Positions 7,346 to 14,573 of a stretch of 59,101 nucleotides of DNA are shown here, in pieces. Each line of letters starts with the position of its first letter. The first letter of the stretch is position 1. The stretch spans positions 1 through 59,101 of the forward strand of contig JBHHYU010000010.1 in the NCBI GenBank assembly GCA_046757725.1, given 5' to 3'. Under the pieces are notes generated by a model. It was not told the DNA's origin, made no database searches, and was given only the letters and a program-made list of their open reading frames with translations. Position numbers and translations under genes: made by a program. The stretch is from JBHHYU01 sp046757725. Lineage in GTDB: Bacteria > Desulfobacterota > Binatia > UBA9968.

Positions 7346-8107
7346 ATGACTCAGGAAACGTTACGTCATTGGAATGTCGCAGTCGGCAACTTCGTGTTCC
7401 GGTATCGTGATGGGCTCATTCCGGCCGTGTTTTTATTATCGGTGCTTGCCATGCGACCGAGGGTGATATTGGGCAGCCCAGTGCTGACCCATATCCTGCT
7501 GGTTGCTGGTGCACTGGTGGCACTTACGGGAGAATGCGTCCGGCTTATCACTATCGGATACGACTACATCAAACGGGGAGGAAAAAACCGGCAGGTCTAT
7601 GCCTCTCGGTTAGTGCGAGGTGGGATTTATGCAGGCACGCGCAACCCCATGTATCTCGGGAACGGGCTTATCGCCGTCGGCATGACCATGTATACGGGCG
7701 CCCCCCAAGCTTACGTTTTCCTCATTCCATTTTTCCTCTTCTTTTATCAGGCAATTATCGCTGCAGAGGAAGCCTATCTTCGAAATAAATTCGGTAGTGA
7801 ATATGATCTGTATTGCAGCACGGTTAACCGGTTCATGCCTTCGTTGAATAGTATCAGGCATGCGTTGTCTGGAATGCCATATGACTGGCGGCGTGCTATT
7901 CGAAAGGATTTCGGTACCTTCACCGCTCTCTTGATCGGCCTCTTTCTGACGCCCGTTTGGCGGACCTATTTCCTCCAGGGCGCGGTCGCCGCCAAGGAGA
8001 CAGCCTTGAGTGTTTTGGTTACGGTCTGCATCATCGGGATCCTCTATAGTGCGCTAAAATATTTGAAGCGGCACACGCGATTTCTCTACTCATCAAGCGA
8101 GCACTGA
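7346..8107 (+). CDS. Isoprenylcysteine carboxyl-methyltransferase (ICMT)-family membrane protein
   Basis: The 253-residue protein has about five to six membrane segments (for example LIPAVFLLSVLAM, LVAGALVALTGECVRL, AYVFLIPFFLFFYQAIIAA and a C-terminal pair). Between them is the ICMT/PEMT-type SAM-binding region GGIYAGTRNPMYLGNGLIAVG (split at about 90-110) and the EEAYLRNKFGSEYDLYCSTVNRF stretch (given here as short pieces), with the conserved R-N-P-M-Y and late E-E motifs. Bacterial members methylate lipids, small amines or unknown acceptors at the inner membrane. The extra two C-terminal helices after residue 190 are longer than in minimal family members. Function is unassigned; the neighbour CmoA does not define a pathway. 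Confidence 0.75.
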   Translation: MTQETLRHWNVAVGNFVFRYRDGLIPAVFLLSVLAMRPRVILGSPVLTHILLVAGALVALTGECVRLITIGYDYIKRGGKNRQVYASRLVRGGIYAGTRNPMYLGNGLIAVGMTMYTGAPQAYVFLIPFFLFFYQAIIAAEEAYLRNKFGSEYDLYCSTVNRFMPSLNSIRHALSGMPYDWRRAIRKDFGTFTALLIGLFLTPVWRTYFLQGAVAAKETALSVLVTVCIIGILYSALKYLKRHTRFLYSSSEH

Positions 8108-8395
8108 TAGCTCACCACGAATCCATGGGAACAGGAAGCTCGACTTGTTCACAGGGCAAGGTTCTGTCCTCTGTGCCCGGGCGCCAGGGACCCCTAGACA
8201 CTCTCGTGCCCCTGTGGCCTACCTTTCGTAGAAGAGACTCGATGTGCTATGCGGGGGAGCTGACGTTTTGACCCCGCATTCCGCCCCAACAAAGGCTCGG
8301 CTGGACCCTATGAAAAAAAGCCTTACCGCCGCTATACCAGCCTCCTTAGCCCTAGGAAACACCACACTTTATTAACGGAGAGAGCCTTCCAGCCC
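8108..8395. other. Upstream region of the SAM-controlled operon, no gene seen
   Basis: No ORF with a start signal or structured RNA was recognised in these 288 bases between the membrane methyltransferase-like gene and the promoter at 8396. The stretch is C-rich and may terminate the upstream transcript, but no hairpin followed by a T tract is present. Confidence 0.4.
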
Positions 8396-8424
8396 TTGAC
8401 AGGGGCCAGGGAGAAGGCTAATGT
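8396..8424 (+). promoter_or_regulatory. Sigma70-like promoter of the SAM-riboswitch operon
   Basis: A perfect TTGACA (8396-8401), a 17-base spacer and TAATGT (8419-8424) precede the riboswitch by about 25 bases. Predicted transcription starts near 8431, so the whole aptamer would be transcribed. Confidence 0.7.
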
Positions 8425-8448
8425 TGCTTGTAAGCAATATCTGGACGC

Positions 8449-8555
8449 CTTATCCAGAGTGGTGGAGGGATTGGCCCGTTGAAACCACAGCAACCGGTTC
8501 CATCGATAAAATGGAATGCTGGTGCTAACTCCTGCCCCTAAAGGGGGAAGATAAG
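8449..8555 (+). ncRNA. SAM-I (S-box) riboswitch aptamer
   Basis: The conserved SAM-I core is present in order: CTTATC opening P1 (8449-8454), AGAGTGGTGGAGGGA, TTGGCCC, TGAAACC, CAGCAACC, a variable P3 arm, TGGTGCTAA, TCCTGC, a short P4 arm (GCCCC with GGGGG) and GAAGATAAG closing P1 (GATAAG at 8550-8555). The aptamer senses S-adenosylmethionine. Just downstream lies a terminator whose 5' arm can instead pair with the P1 3' strand (GATAAG with CTTATC at 8573-8578, GAGG with CCTC at 8567-8570). SAM binding frees the terminator, so this is an OFF switch acting on transcription of the following sulfur genes. Confidence 0.95.
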
Positions 8556-8564
8556 GTGAGGGTT

Positions 8565-8600
8565 AACCTCTTCTTATCTACAAGGAAGAGGTTTTTTTTT
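8565..8600 (+). terminator. Riboswitch-controlled intrinsic terminator
   Basis: AACCTCTTC (8565-8573) pairs perfectly with GAAGAGGTT (8585-8593) over an 11-base loop, and is followed by an uninterrupted T tract ending at 8600. It overlaps the antiterminator arm 8567-8578, giving mutually exclusive structures. It lies before the first gene, so it attenuates the operon. Confidence 0.93.
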
Positions 8601-8624
8601 GCCTTTCAGAAGAAAGTACAAGCG

Positions 8625-9419
8625 ATGACGATTCGCCTCACATCGGAGCAGATTGAGCGTTACAGCCGGCAGATCATGATCCCCGATTTGGGCGGCAAAG
8701 GGCAAATCCGTATCCGCCAGGGACGGGTCCTGGTCATAGGGGCTGGGGGCCTAGGTTGTGCCGCAGCTTTTTACCTGGCGGCGGCAGGAGTTGGGGTTCT
8801 GGGCCTCGTGGATTGGGATCTTGTTGAGCTTTCTAACCTCCAGAGACAAATCCTCCATGTCACCCCGGATATCGGCCGGGAAAAGGTAAAGTCGGCGAAA
8901 GAAAAACTCAATCGGCTTAACCCAGAAGTAGAAATTCGTACCTATCCGGTGCACCTCGTGGAAGAGAACGCAGCCGAGATCCTTGCACCCTACGACTTTA
9001 TAGTAGACGGAAGTGACAACTTCACCACTAAATTTCTTGTTAACGACACCGCCGTGAGTTTAGGAAAAGCATTCTCTCACGCCGGAATCGTGCGCTTTCA
9101 GGGCCAAACCATGACGGTAATGCCGGGGACAAGCGCCTGTTACCGTTGTCTCTTTGAGGCCCCACCACCTCCAGGGGAGATCCTGAGCTGCCAGCAAGCA
9201 GGAATTCTGGGCTCTGTTGCGGGTACCCTCGGGGCTATTCAGGCCACAGAGGCTATTAAATTCTTCGTTGGCATGGAAGAAGAACTGCTCGTGAACCGGT
9301 TACTGATCTACGATGCCAAAACGGTCAAGTTCCGCACCATCGAAGTGCGGAGAAATGCTAACTGCCGCACCTGTGGCGAGAAAAAGAAAGGAGAGTCGAA
9401 GCTCTCCTTTACAGCGTGA
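8625..9419 (+). CDS. MoeB/ThiF-family sulfur-carrier adenylyltransferase
   Basis: From the ATG at 8625 the product is 264 residues. An upstream in-frame start would lie inside the riboswitch and terminator and is rejected. The N-terminus ERYSRQIMIPDLGGKGQ and the nucleotide motif VIGAGGLGCAAAFYLAAAG (about 29-47) are typical E1-like sequence, followed by DLVELSNLQRQ with the ATP-handling Arg/Gln, and DGSDNFTTKFLVND. Two Cys pairs (CYRC and CRTC) form the zinc site. There is no rhodanese domain. Such enzymes adenylate the C-terminal Gly of ThiS/MoaD-type carriers so they can be thiocarboxylated. As first gene behind the SAM riboswitch, with a carrier protein in the same cluster, it probably serves cysteine or homocysteine synthesis rather than molybdopterin or thiamine. 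Confidence 0.9.
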   Translation: MTIRLTSEQIERYSRQIMIPDLGGKGQIRIRQGRVLVIGAGGLGCAAAFYLAAAGVGVLGLVDWDLVELSNLQRQILHVTPDIGREKVKSAKEKLNRLNPEVEIRTYPVHLVEENAAEILAPYDFIVDGSDNFTTKFLVNDTAVSLGKAFSHAGIVRFQGQTMTVMPGTSACYRCLFEAPPPPGEILSCQQAGILGSVAGTLGAIQATEAIKFFVGMEEELLVNRLLIYDAKTVKFRTIEVRRNANCRTCGEKKKGESKLSFTA

Positions 9420-9439
9420 ATAAAGGGAAAGGGGAATCC

Positions 9440-10708
9440 ATGAGTTTTGTTAAAGGATTGATCTGCAGAGAATGCGGCCAAAAATACCCCAAGGAACCGC
9501 TACACGTATGCGAGACCTGTTTCGGCCCCTTGGAGATCGTCTACGATTACGACCAGATCAGAAGGACGATCACTCGTGACAAAATTGCTGCTCGATCCAA
9601 AAGTCTCTGGCGCTATAAAGAGTTACTGCCCATTGACGGAGAGCCTCAGGCGGGGCTCTATTCCGGTTTCACCCCTCTTATCCGTGCCCGCAGGCTAGGG
9701 GAGGCCCTTGGAGTTAAGGAACTCTATCTCAAGGACGACTCGGTCAACCACCCTACTTTTTCGTACAAAGACCGCGTTGTTGCCGTGGCCATCTCCAAGG
9801 CCATCGAATTTGGCTTTGATACTGTCTCCTGCGCCTCCACGGGGAATCTTGCCAACTCGGTGGCTGCCCATGCGGCGAAGGCCGGACTTACCTGCTACGT
9901 CTTTATCCCGGACAGTTTAGAAGAGGGAAAGGTCATTGGCTCGGCAATCTATGGTCCACGCACCATCGCAATCAAAGGGAACTACGACGATGTTAACCGG
10001 CTCTGCAGTGAGATCGCAGATAAATACGGCTGGGCCTTTGTCAACGTCAACCTCCGGCCCTATTACGCTGAGGGAGCTAAAACCCACGCCTTTGAGATTG
10101 TTGAACAGTTAGGATGGAAACTCCCGCGCCATATTGTGGTTGCCTCCGCAGGGGGCACTATACTGCCTAAAATTGCCAAGGCATTCAAAGAACTCAAAAC
10201 TGTCGGTTTGATTGAAAATGCGGATTGCAAGATTTACGCCGGGCAGGCAGCTGGTTGTGCCCCTATGATCGAGGCGCTGAAGAAGGGGACCGACCTCATC
10301 AGCCCCGTTAAGCCCCACACAATAGCTTCGTCGATTGCTATTGGGAATCCGGCGGATGGGTACTATGTGCTCAAGGCCATACAGGAATCGGGAGGATGGG
10401 GAGAGAGCGTCAGCGACGAAGAAATCATCGATGGCATCAAGCTCTTAGCCCAGACCGAGGGTATCTTCACTGAACCGGCAGGTGGAACCGAAGTCGCGTG
10501 TGCGAAAAAGCTTATCCAAAACGGGAGGATTCCCCGGGATGAGTCTATCGTCATCAGTATTACCGGCAACGGGTATAAAACTATCGAGGTGGTGGCTCAA
10601 AGTGTGGATAGGCCTTTCACTATCAAGGCAAGTCTGAAAAACTTTGATGACCTATACCATCAACTCACTCGGCCATCTCCGAAAGAGGCCGTGGCCGGTG
10701 AAGGCTAA
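9440..10708 (+). CDS. Threonine synthase-family PLP enzyme with N-terminal zinc ribbon
   Basis: The ATG at 9440 follows GGGGAA and gives 422 residues. A GTG at 9416 overlapping the previous stop is a weaker choice. The N-terminus has a four-Cys zinc ribbon (CRECGQKY ... CETCFGPLE, residues about 9-30). The PLP lysine lies in HPTFSYKDRVV, with the phosphate-binding and substrate regions SCASTGNLANSVAAHAAKAG and SITGNGYK. This matches threonine synthase of the zinc-ribbon group, which converts O-phosphohomoserine to threonine. Its position between ThiF and the sulfur carrier, under SAM control, raises the possibility that it works on O-phosphohomoserine with carrier-bound sulfur to give homocysteine. 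That is an inference from context only. No homoserine genes are adjacent. Confidence 0.85.
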   Translation: MSFVKGLICRECGQKYPKEPLHVCETCFGPLEIVYDYDQIRRTITRDKIAARSKSLWRYKELLPIDGEPQAGLYSGFTPLIRARRLGEALGVKELYLKDDSVNHPTFSYKDRVVAVAISKAIEFGFDTVSCASTGNLANSVAAHAAKAGLTCYVFIPDSLEEGKVIGSAIYGPRTIAIKGNYDDVNRLCSEIADKYGWAFVNVNLRPYYAEGAKTHAFEIVEQLGWKLPRHIVVASAGGTILPKIAKAFKELKTVGLIENADCKIYAGQAAGCAPMIEALKKGTDLISPVKPHTIASSIAIGNPADGYYVLKAIQESGGWGESVSDEEIIDGIKLLAQTEGIFTEPAGGTEVACAKKLIQNGRIPRDESIVISITGNGYKTIEVVAQSVDRPFTIKASLKNFDDLYHQLTRPSPKEAVAGEG

Positions 10709-10812
10709 ACAACCTGCCGTTCCGGATTAAGGCAACCGGGAGAATCGAATTAGCGAAGGGGCTGTTTGTCACGTGGGAATTTTTGCTACCTTTTCCATAT
10801 GTTGAAGACAGC

Positions 10813-10841
10813 TTGAAAGGTTCTGCCGGAAAGTTTATAAG
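10813..10841 (+). promoter_or_regulatory. Internal sigma70-like promoter before the sulfur-carrier gene
   Basis: TTGAAA (10813-10818), a 17-base spacer and TATAAG (10836-10841) lie in the 169-base gap after the threonine-synthase-family gene. An AAGGAGG ribosome site (10863-10869) precedes the carrier ATG at 10878. This would give carrier, cysteine synthase and NIL genes some SAM-independent expression. Confidence 0.6.
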
Positions 10842-10877
10842 AAACTGTTCTTTAGCCTACTTAAGGAGGTTTTAATT

Positions 10878-11156
10878 ATGACGGTGCGAGTCCGTGTTCC
10901 TACCCCTCTCCGTAAGTTTACCAATGGTGCTGGCGAAGTGAATGCTCAGGGAACCAACATGCACACCCTAGTGGAAGACCTGGATCAGAAATTCCCAGGC
11001 ATTAAGGAGCGCATCTGTGATGAGAAGGGAAAGATCCGCAGGTTTGTAAATGTCTACGTGAACGGGGACGATATCCGTTTTCTCCAGAATCTGGATACGT
11101 CCCTAAAAGATGGAGACGACATTTCCATTGTCCCGGCCATTGCGGGAGGGTTGTAA
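10878..11156 (+). CDS. ThiS/MoaD-type sulfur-carrier protein (CysO-like), ends Gly-Gly-Leu
   Basis: The 92-residue beta-grasp protein reads TVRVRVPTPLRKFTNG, then FVNVYVNGDDIRFLQNLDTSLKDGDD and ISIVPAIAGGL. The pattern VNGDDIR...DGDDISIVPAIAGG closely follows CysO of mycobacteria and MoaD-like carriers, whose terminal diglycine is adenylated and thiocarboxylated. Here one Leu follows the diglycine, so a peptidase would need to remove it first. JAB/JAMM metalloproteases do this for some carriers (QbsE, HcyS), but none is in the window. It is the only strong ribosome-site gene of the cluster and has its own promoter. The cysteine-synthase homologue begins 18 bases downstream, the gene order expected for a carrier and its user enzyme. 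Confidence 0.88.
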   Translation: MTVRVRVPTPLRKFTNGAGEVNAQGTNMHTLVEDLDQKFPGIKERICDEKGKIRRFVNVYVNGDDIRFLQNLDTSLKDGDDISIVPAIAGGL

Positions 11157-11173
11157 TCCTTCCCCCGGATTTT

Positions 11174-12175
11174 ATGGTTAGACTGATCACCGCTCAATGG
11201 GCAGACGTCGAAAGGTCTGCGAAACTCAGAAAAGTAGAGTCGGTTTTGGATCTGATCGGCGACACGCCGTTGCTCGAGATCCGTAAAGTAGCTTGTGGGA
11301 TCTCCCGGGGAGTTCATATTTTTGCCAAGCTGGAAGGTTTCAATCCTGGGGGCTCGGTGAAGGATCGACCGGCCCTGAAAATGATTCAGGAGGGAATCAA
11401 GTCCGGAAAGCTGCGGCAAGGTCAAACCATCATTGACTCCACCTCGGGAAATACCGGTATTGCTCTTGCCATGATTGGTAGGATCCTAGGTTATCCTGTC
11501 GAGCTAGTCATGCCTTCCAATGTAAGTATCGAACGGCAACGTATTATAGATGGTTTCGGAGCCAAGGCCATCTTCAGCGATCCCCTGGAAGGATCAGATG
11601 GTGCAATTAGTCTCTGCCGGACCATCCTGGAAGAAAACCCGGAGAAATACTTTAAACCTGACCAGTACTTTAACCCGATGAACTCCCAGGCACATTACGA
11701 AACAACCGGTCCTGAGATCTACCGTCAAACTCAGGGGAGACTCACCCATTTAATCGCCGGGATCGGCACCAGCGGCACCATTATGGGTACAGGCCGTTAC
11801 CTGAAAGAGATGAACCCTAAGATTCGAGTCGTTGCAGTCGAACCGGAGGACTCCCTCCACGGGCTCGAGGGACTTAAGCACATGGCCACCTCTATTGTTC
11901 CTGGGATCTATCACGAGAAACAGTTGGACGAGAAGATCCCTGTCTCCACGGAAGATGCCTATGCCATGGTCTACCGGCTTAGTCAGGAGGAAGGGATTTT
12001 AGTAGGGCAATCCTCCGGGGCCGCAATGCATATCACCCTCCAGTTAGCTAAAAAACTCAGGGCGGGCACCCTGGTCACCATCTTCCCGGATTTTGGTGAT
12101 AAATATCTGACCACTAACTTGTGGGCAGGCTGGCGTGATAAAATGCCTGTCGGAAATCTTCAGTTTTCGATTTAA
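11174..12175 (+). CDS. Cysteine synthase family PLP enzyme (CysK/CysM-like)
   Basis: The 333-residue protein carries the OASS signature: LIGDTPLLEI, the PLP lysine in NPGGSVKDRPALKMI, the substrate loop STSGNTGIALA, the phosphate-binding GIGTSGTIMGTGRYLKE and the late Ser in VGQSSGAAMH. It is a soluble type II PLP enzyme that replaces the beta substituent of O-acetyl- or O-phosphoserine with sulfur. Lying directly after the carrier-protein gene, it is probably the CysM-type partner that uses thiocarboxylate as sulfur donor, as with CysM/CysO in mycobacteria. There is no CBS domain, so cystathionine beta-synthase regulation is unlikely. The first 27 residues are longer than usual; a later start is possible. 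Confidence 0.9.
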   Translation: MVRLITAQWADVERSAKLRKVESVLDLIGDTPLLEIRKVACGISRGVHIFAKLEGFNPGGSVKDRPALKMIQEGIKSGKLRQGQTIIDSTSGNTGIALAMIGRILGYPVELVMPSNVSIERQRIIDGFGAKAIFSDPLEGSDGAISLCRTILEENPEKYFKPDQYFNPMNSQAHYETTGPEIYRQTQGRLTHLIAGIGTSGTIMGTGRYLKEMNPKIRVVAVEPEDSLHGLEGLKHMATSIVPGIYHEKQLDEKIPVSTEDAYAMVYRLSQEEGILVGQSSGAAMHITLQLAKKLRAGTLVTIFPDFGDKYLTTNLWAGWRDKMPVGNLQFSI

Positions 12176-12184
12176 TAGGTCAAG

Positions 12185-12442
12185 ATGGAACCCAAGAAAG
12201 AGAAGGTAAGTGAGCGCGTCTATTTGACTTTTCCAAAGGAGCTGGTAAAGGAGCCTATCGTCTGCTGGCTCGCAAAGAATTTTGACATTGTATTTAACAT
12301 TCGGGGTTCAACAGTGACCGCAGAGATGGGACTGGTAGCCTTAGAGATCGACGGGAAACAAAGAGAGGTTGATCGAGCCATCCGATGGCTTAAAGAAAAA
12401 GGCGTCATCGTTGAACCTATTGAGAAAAACGTGATCGAGTAA
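12185..12442 (+). CDS. NIL-domain protein
   Basis: This 85-residue stand-alone NIL domain shows RVYLTFPKELVKEPIVCWLA, FNIRGSTVTAEMGLVALEIDG and a final helix DRAIRWLKEKGV. NIL domains form the C-terminus of methionine importer ATPases (MetN), where they bind methionine, and are fused to ferredoxins in proteins for homocysteine formation in anaerobes. A free NIL domain in a SAM-riboswitch cluster fits a methionine-sensing or sulfur-transfer role. There is no Fe-S motif. It begins 9 bases after the cysteine synthase stop. Confidence 0.88.
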   Translation: MEPKKEKVSERVYLTFPKELVKEPIVCWLAKNFDIVFNIRGSTVTAEMGLVALEIDGKQREVDRAIRWLKEKGVIVEPIEKNVIE

Positions 12443-12449
12443 CACCCGT

Positions 12450-13421
12450 ATGTTGGTTCAATGCCCCAGTTGCCATACCACCTATAAGGTGGCCGAGGGC
12501 CTGATTGCGGCTCCCAGTCCTACGTTTCGCTGCTCCCGTTGCAGGCACATCTTTGTGTTAAAAATAAAGCCGGACAAAAATCCGGTTCAACAGACCAGCA
12601 CGACTCCCGGCAAAGGCGGTTGGGACAAGGACGACCTTACGTTTTCCTTTCGTACTGTGGAAGATACTGAAGCGGGTGTAAAAAAAGAGCAGGAGGATTC
12701 CACTCGCAGAAAAGATCAGCCCCCGTTGCGAACCAATGACGCCTTTACGATTTCTCAGGAAGCGCCCTCCCCCTGGGCAGAGGCTATCACGAAAACGAGC
12801 GAGATGTCCGAAGACTTATGGCAACTACCTTCTTCGCGGCCTGATGAAAAAGAACAGAACCTGAGCCTAAAATCGGGTCAGAAGGAACCCCTCTCTACCC
12901 TACCGTGGCTCAGCCTCTGTGGCATCCTTTTGCTTGTCTATACTCTCCTCATGCTGATGCACCGAGCGCAGCCGAGAACGTTGGACGTTTTTTTGAAGAC
13001 CGTTCCTGGGGTGGCTTCTTCACTCTTCCAAAACAATCACCTGACTGCGGGTATTGCCTTGAAGTCCCTCCATCCCAGTTTTCAGAAGGTCCCGGGGAAT
13101 CGGGAGGTTTTTGTTGTTTCGGGTGTAGCGGTCAATCGCAATGATAAGAGCGTCCGTAATATTCGAGTGGAGGGAAGACTTTATAATGGGGACGGGAAGG
13201 CAATAGAGAGCCAGGCCGTTTGGGTCGGAAATGCTCTGTCCCGGAAGATCATAAGAAGCCTCACTGTCCAGGATATCTCTATCCTGCAAAGTCTGAGTCC
13301 GCAAAAGCAGTTCAAGATTCCCTCGAAGGAGTCTGCAAACTTCGTCGTTGTATTTCTAAAACAAAGCGGAAAGATCAAAAAATTCAGCTGTCGGGTTCTT
13401 TCTGCGGATCAAGCAGTCTAA
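12450..13421 (+). CDS. Zinc-ribbon (MJ0042) DUF3426 membrane protein
   Basis: The 323-residue protein opens with an MJ0042-type zinc ribbon: CPSCHTTYKVAEGLI, then FRCSRCRHIF (four Cys within residues 5-33). A low-complexity polar linker extends to about residue 150, followed by one membrane helix (LSLCGILLLVYTLLMLM, about 152-168). A C-terminal DUF3426 domain then reads FVVSGVAVNRNDKSVRNIRVEG and FVVVFLKQSG. This order is typical of DUF3426 proteins: cytosolic zinc ribbon, one membrane pass, periplasmic beta domain. Function is unknown. It starts 7 bases after the NIL gene and its end overlaps the convergent tatA stop by four bases. Confidence 0.85.
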   Translation: MLVQCPSCHTTYKVAEGLIAAPSPTFRCSRCRHIFVLKIKPDKNPVQQTSTTPGKGGWDKDDLTFSFRTVEDTEAGVKKEQEDSTRRKDQPPLRTNDAFTISQEAPSPWAEAITKTSEMSEDLWQLPSSRPDEKEQNLSLKSGQKEPLSTLPWLSLCGILLLVYTLLMLMHRAQPRTLDVFLKTVPGVASSLFQNNHLTAGIALKSLHPSFQKVPGNREVFVVSGVAVNRNDKSVRNIRVEGRLYNGDGKAIESQAVWVGNALSRKIIRSLTVQDISILQSLSPQKQFKIPSKESANFVVVFLKQSGKIKKFSCRVLSADQAV

Positions 13422-13618
13422 GGCGAGTCTTTCTTAGCATTTTTCCCTTCTTGTTCTTCTTTGGGGGTAACATCGATTTCATCGGGCTCTTTGATGGACT
13501 TCCGAAAGCTGCGTATCCCTTTCCCAAGGCCTTCCCCCAATTCTGGGAGCTTGCGACTAAAGAGAACGAGAATGATAACGAGGATGATCAGGAGTTCCCA
13601 TATCCCTAGGCCAAACAT
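13418..13618 (-). CDS. tatA: Sec-independent translocase protein TatA
   Basis: From the ATG at 13618, behind CGGAGGGATT, the product is 66 residues: FGLGIWELLIILVIILVLF, then SRKLPELGEGLGKGIRSFRKS and an acidic/polar tail. This is TatA/TatE layout: a short N-terminal membrane helix starting with G-x-x-E, a hinge before the FSRKLPELG motif, and an amphipathic helix. TatA forms the size-variable pore of the twin-arginine system at the inner membrane. No tatB or tatC is adjacent. A longer reading from 13834 has no family support. Confidence 0.95.
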   Translation of the reverse strand: MFGLGIWELLIILVIILVLFSRKLPELGEGLGKGIRSFRKSIKEPDEIDVTPKEEQEGKNAKKDSP

Positions 13619-13709
13619 AATCCCTCCGTTTTTCTTATTGTAGTCTATCTCAAAGCCGGTTTGCAACCATCTGCTTGCCCAACGGATCAAACCTGAGGTA
13701 AACTTATAT

Positions 13710-14495
13710 GTGTATCCCAGGCAGGTCTCATGGCTTCCGTTTTTTTTTCTTTCTTTGTTTCTCCATCTCGCTCTCTTCTTATCCTGGCCCAGACCTCCAG
13801 TGGAGGAGAAACTTACAGAGCAAATTCCCGTCACCTTTCTGCCCTATCATGAAGAAGAGAAAAGGGGACCCATAAGAGTGCCGAAGAAAACGAAGCTTAG
13901 AATTCAGAGGCATGCCACCCGACCTTTTCAAACACATACCAGGATAGCAAAAACGCGAAGGCTGCCACCCGTACCAAAACCAAAGAGTCCAGAGGAACCA
14001 CCCAAGAGAGAACAACCGAGTAGGGAACCTACAAAGTTAAAACGCGAAGTCCCGAGACAAACCATTAGGGTTCCTCGCCCTCTTCTGACCTTAAAAGAGC
14101 TACTGCCTCCGGCAACTTGGTCTCTCTCAGGAGAAGGAACAAAAGGCGAAGAAAAGGCGGTTCGGCTGGACACCGACAAACCAAGGTACGTCTCTTACTT
14201 TGCCAGCATCAAACGGGCAATTGAACTGGTATGGAACTACCCGCAGGCGGCGTTAACCAACAAGCTGCAGGGCAGACTTATCCTCAAATTTACAATCCTC
14301 AAAAATGGGCACCTGGAGAGGACTCGTTTAATCAGCTCTTCGGGTTTTACCATATTGGATGAAGAGGCAGTACGTGCAGTCAGGGCCGCCTCTCCTTTTC
14401 ACCCTATTCCACCCTGGATCAGGAAAACTCGTCTTGCAGTGATTGCCAGCTTTGAATATGAAGATAATCGTTTGAAATACGGCTTCATTCCTTAA
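13710..14495 (+). CDS. TonB-family protein (energy transducer)
   Basis: A GTG at 13710 behind TGAGGT gives 261 residues. The protein has a single N-terminal membrane anchor (FFFLSLFLHLALFLSW, about 11-26) and a Pro/Lys/Arg-rich periplasmic spacer (about 50-120) such as PKPKSPEEPPKRE. The C-terminal TonB domain has SIKRAIELVWNYPQAAL, GRLILKFTILKNGHL and LDEEAVRAVRAASPFHPIP. TonB couples the proton motive force, via ExbBD, to outer-membrane receptors. No exbB, exbD or TonB-dependent receptor gene is nearby. It is divergent from tatA (91-base gap). Confidence 0.88.
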   Translation: MYPRQVSWLPFFFLSLFLHLALFLSWPRPPVEEKLTEQIPVTFLPYHEEEKRGPIRVPKKTKLRIQRHATRPFQTHTRIAKTRRLPPVPKPKSPEEPPKREQPSREPTKLKREVPRQTIRVPRPLLTLKELLPPATWSLSGEGTKGEEKAVRLDTDKPRYVSYFASIKRAIELVWNYPQAALTNKLQGRLILKFTILKNGHLERTRLISSSGFTILDEEAVRAVRAASPFHPIPPWIRKTRLAVIASFEYEDNRLKYGFIP

Positions 14496-14573
14496 AAAGA
14501 ACCTTCAGGAAGACTCTCACGTCGTAGGAGGAGTCGCGGGGCAATTGTTTTAACTATCAGACGAGCCCATTCT

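Noticed and set aside
8556..8624. N-terminal extension of the ThiF-like protein
   Set aside because: The frame is open here only because the riboswitch terminator has no stop in that frame. The ATG at 8625 begins the family sequence.
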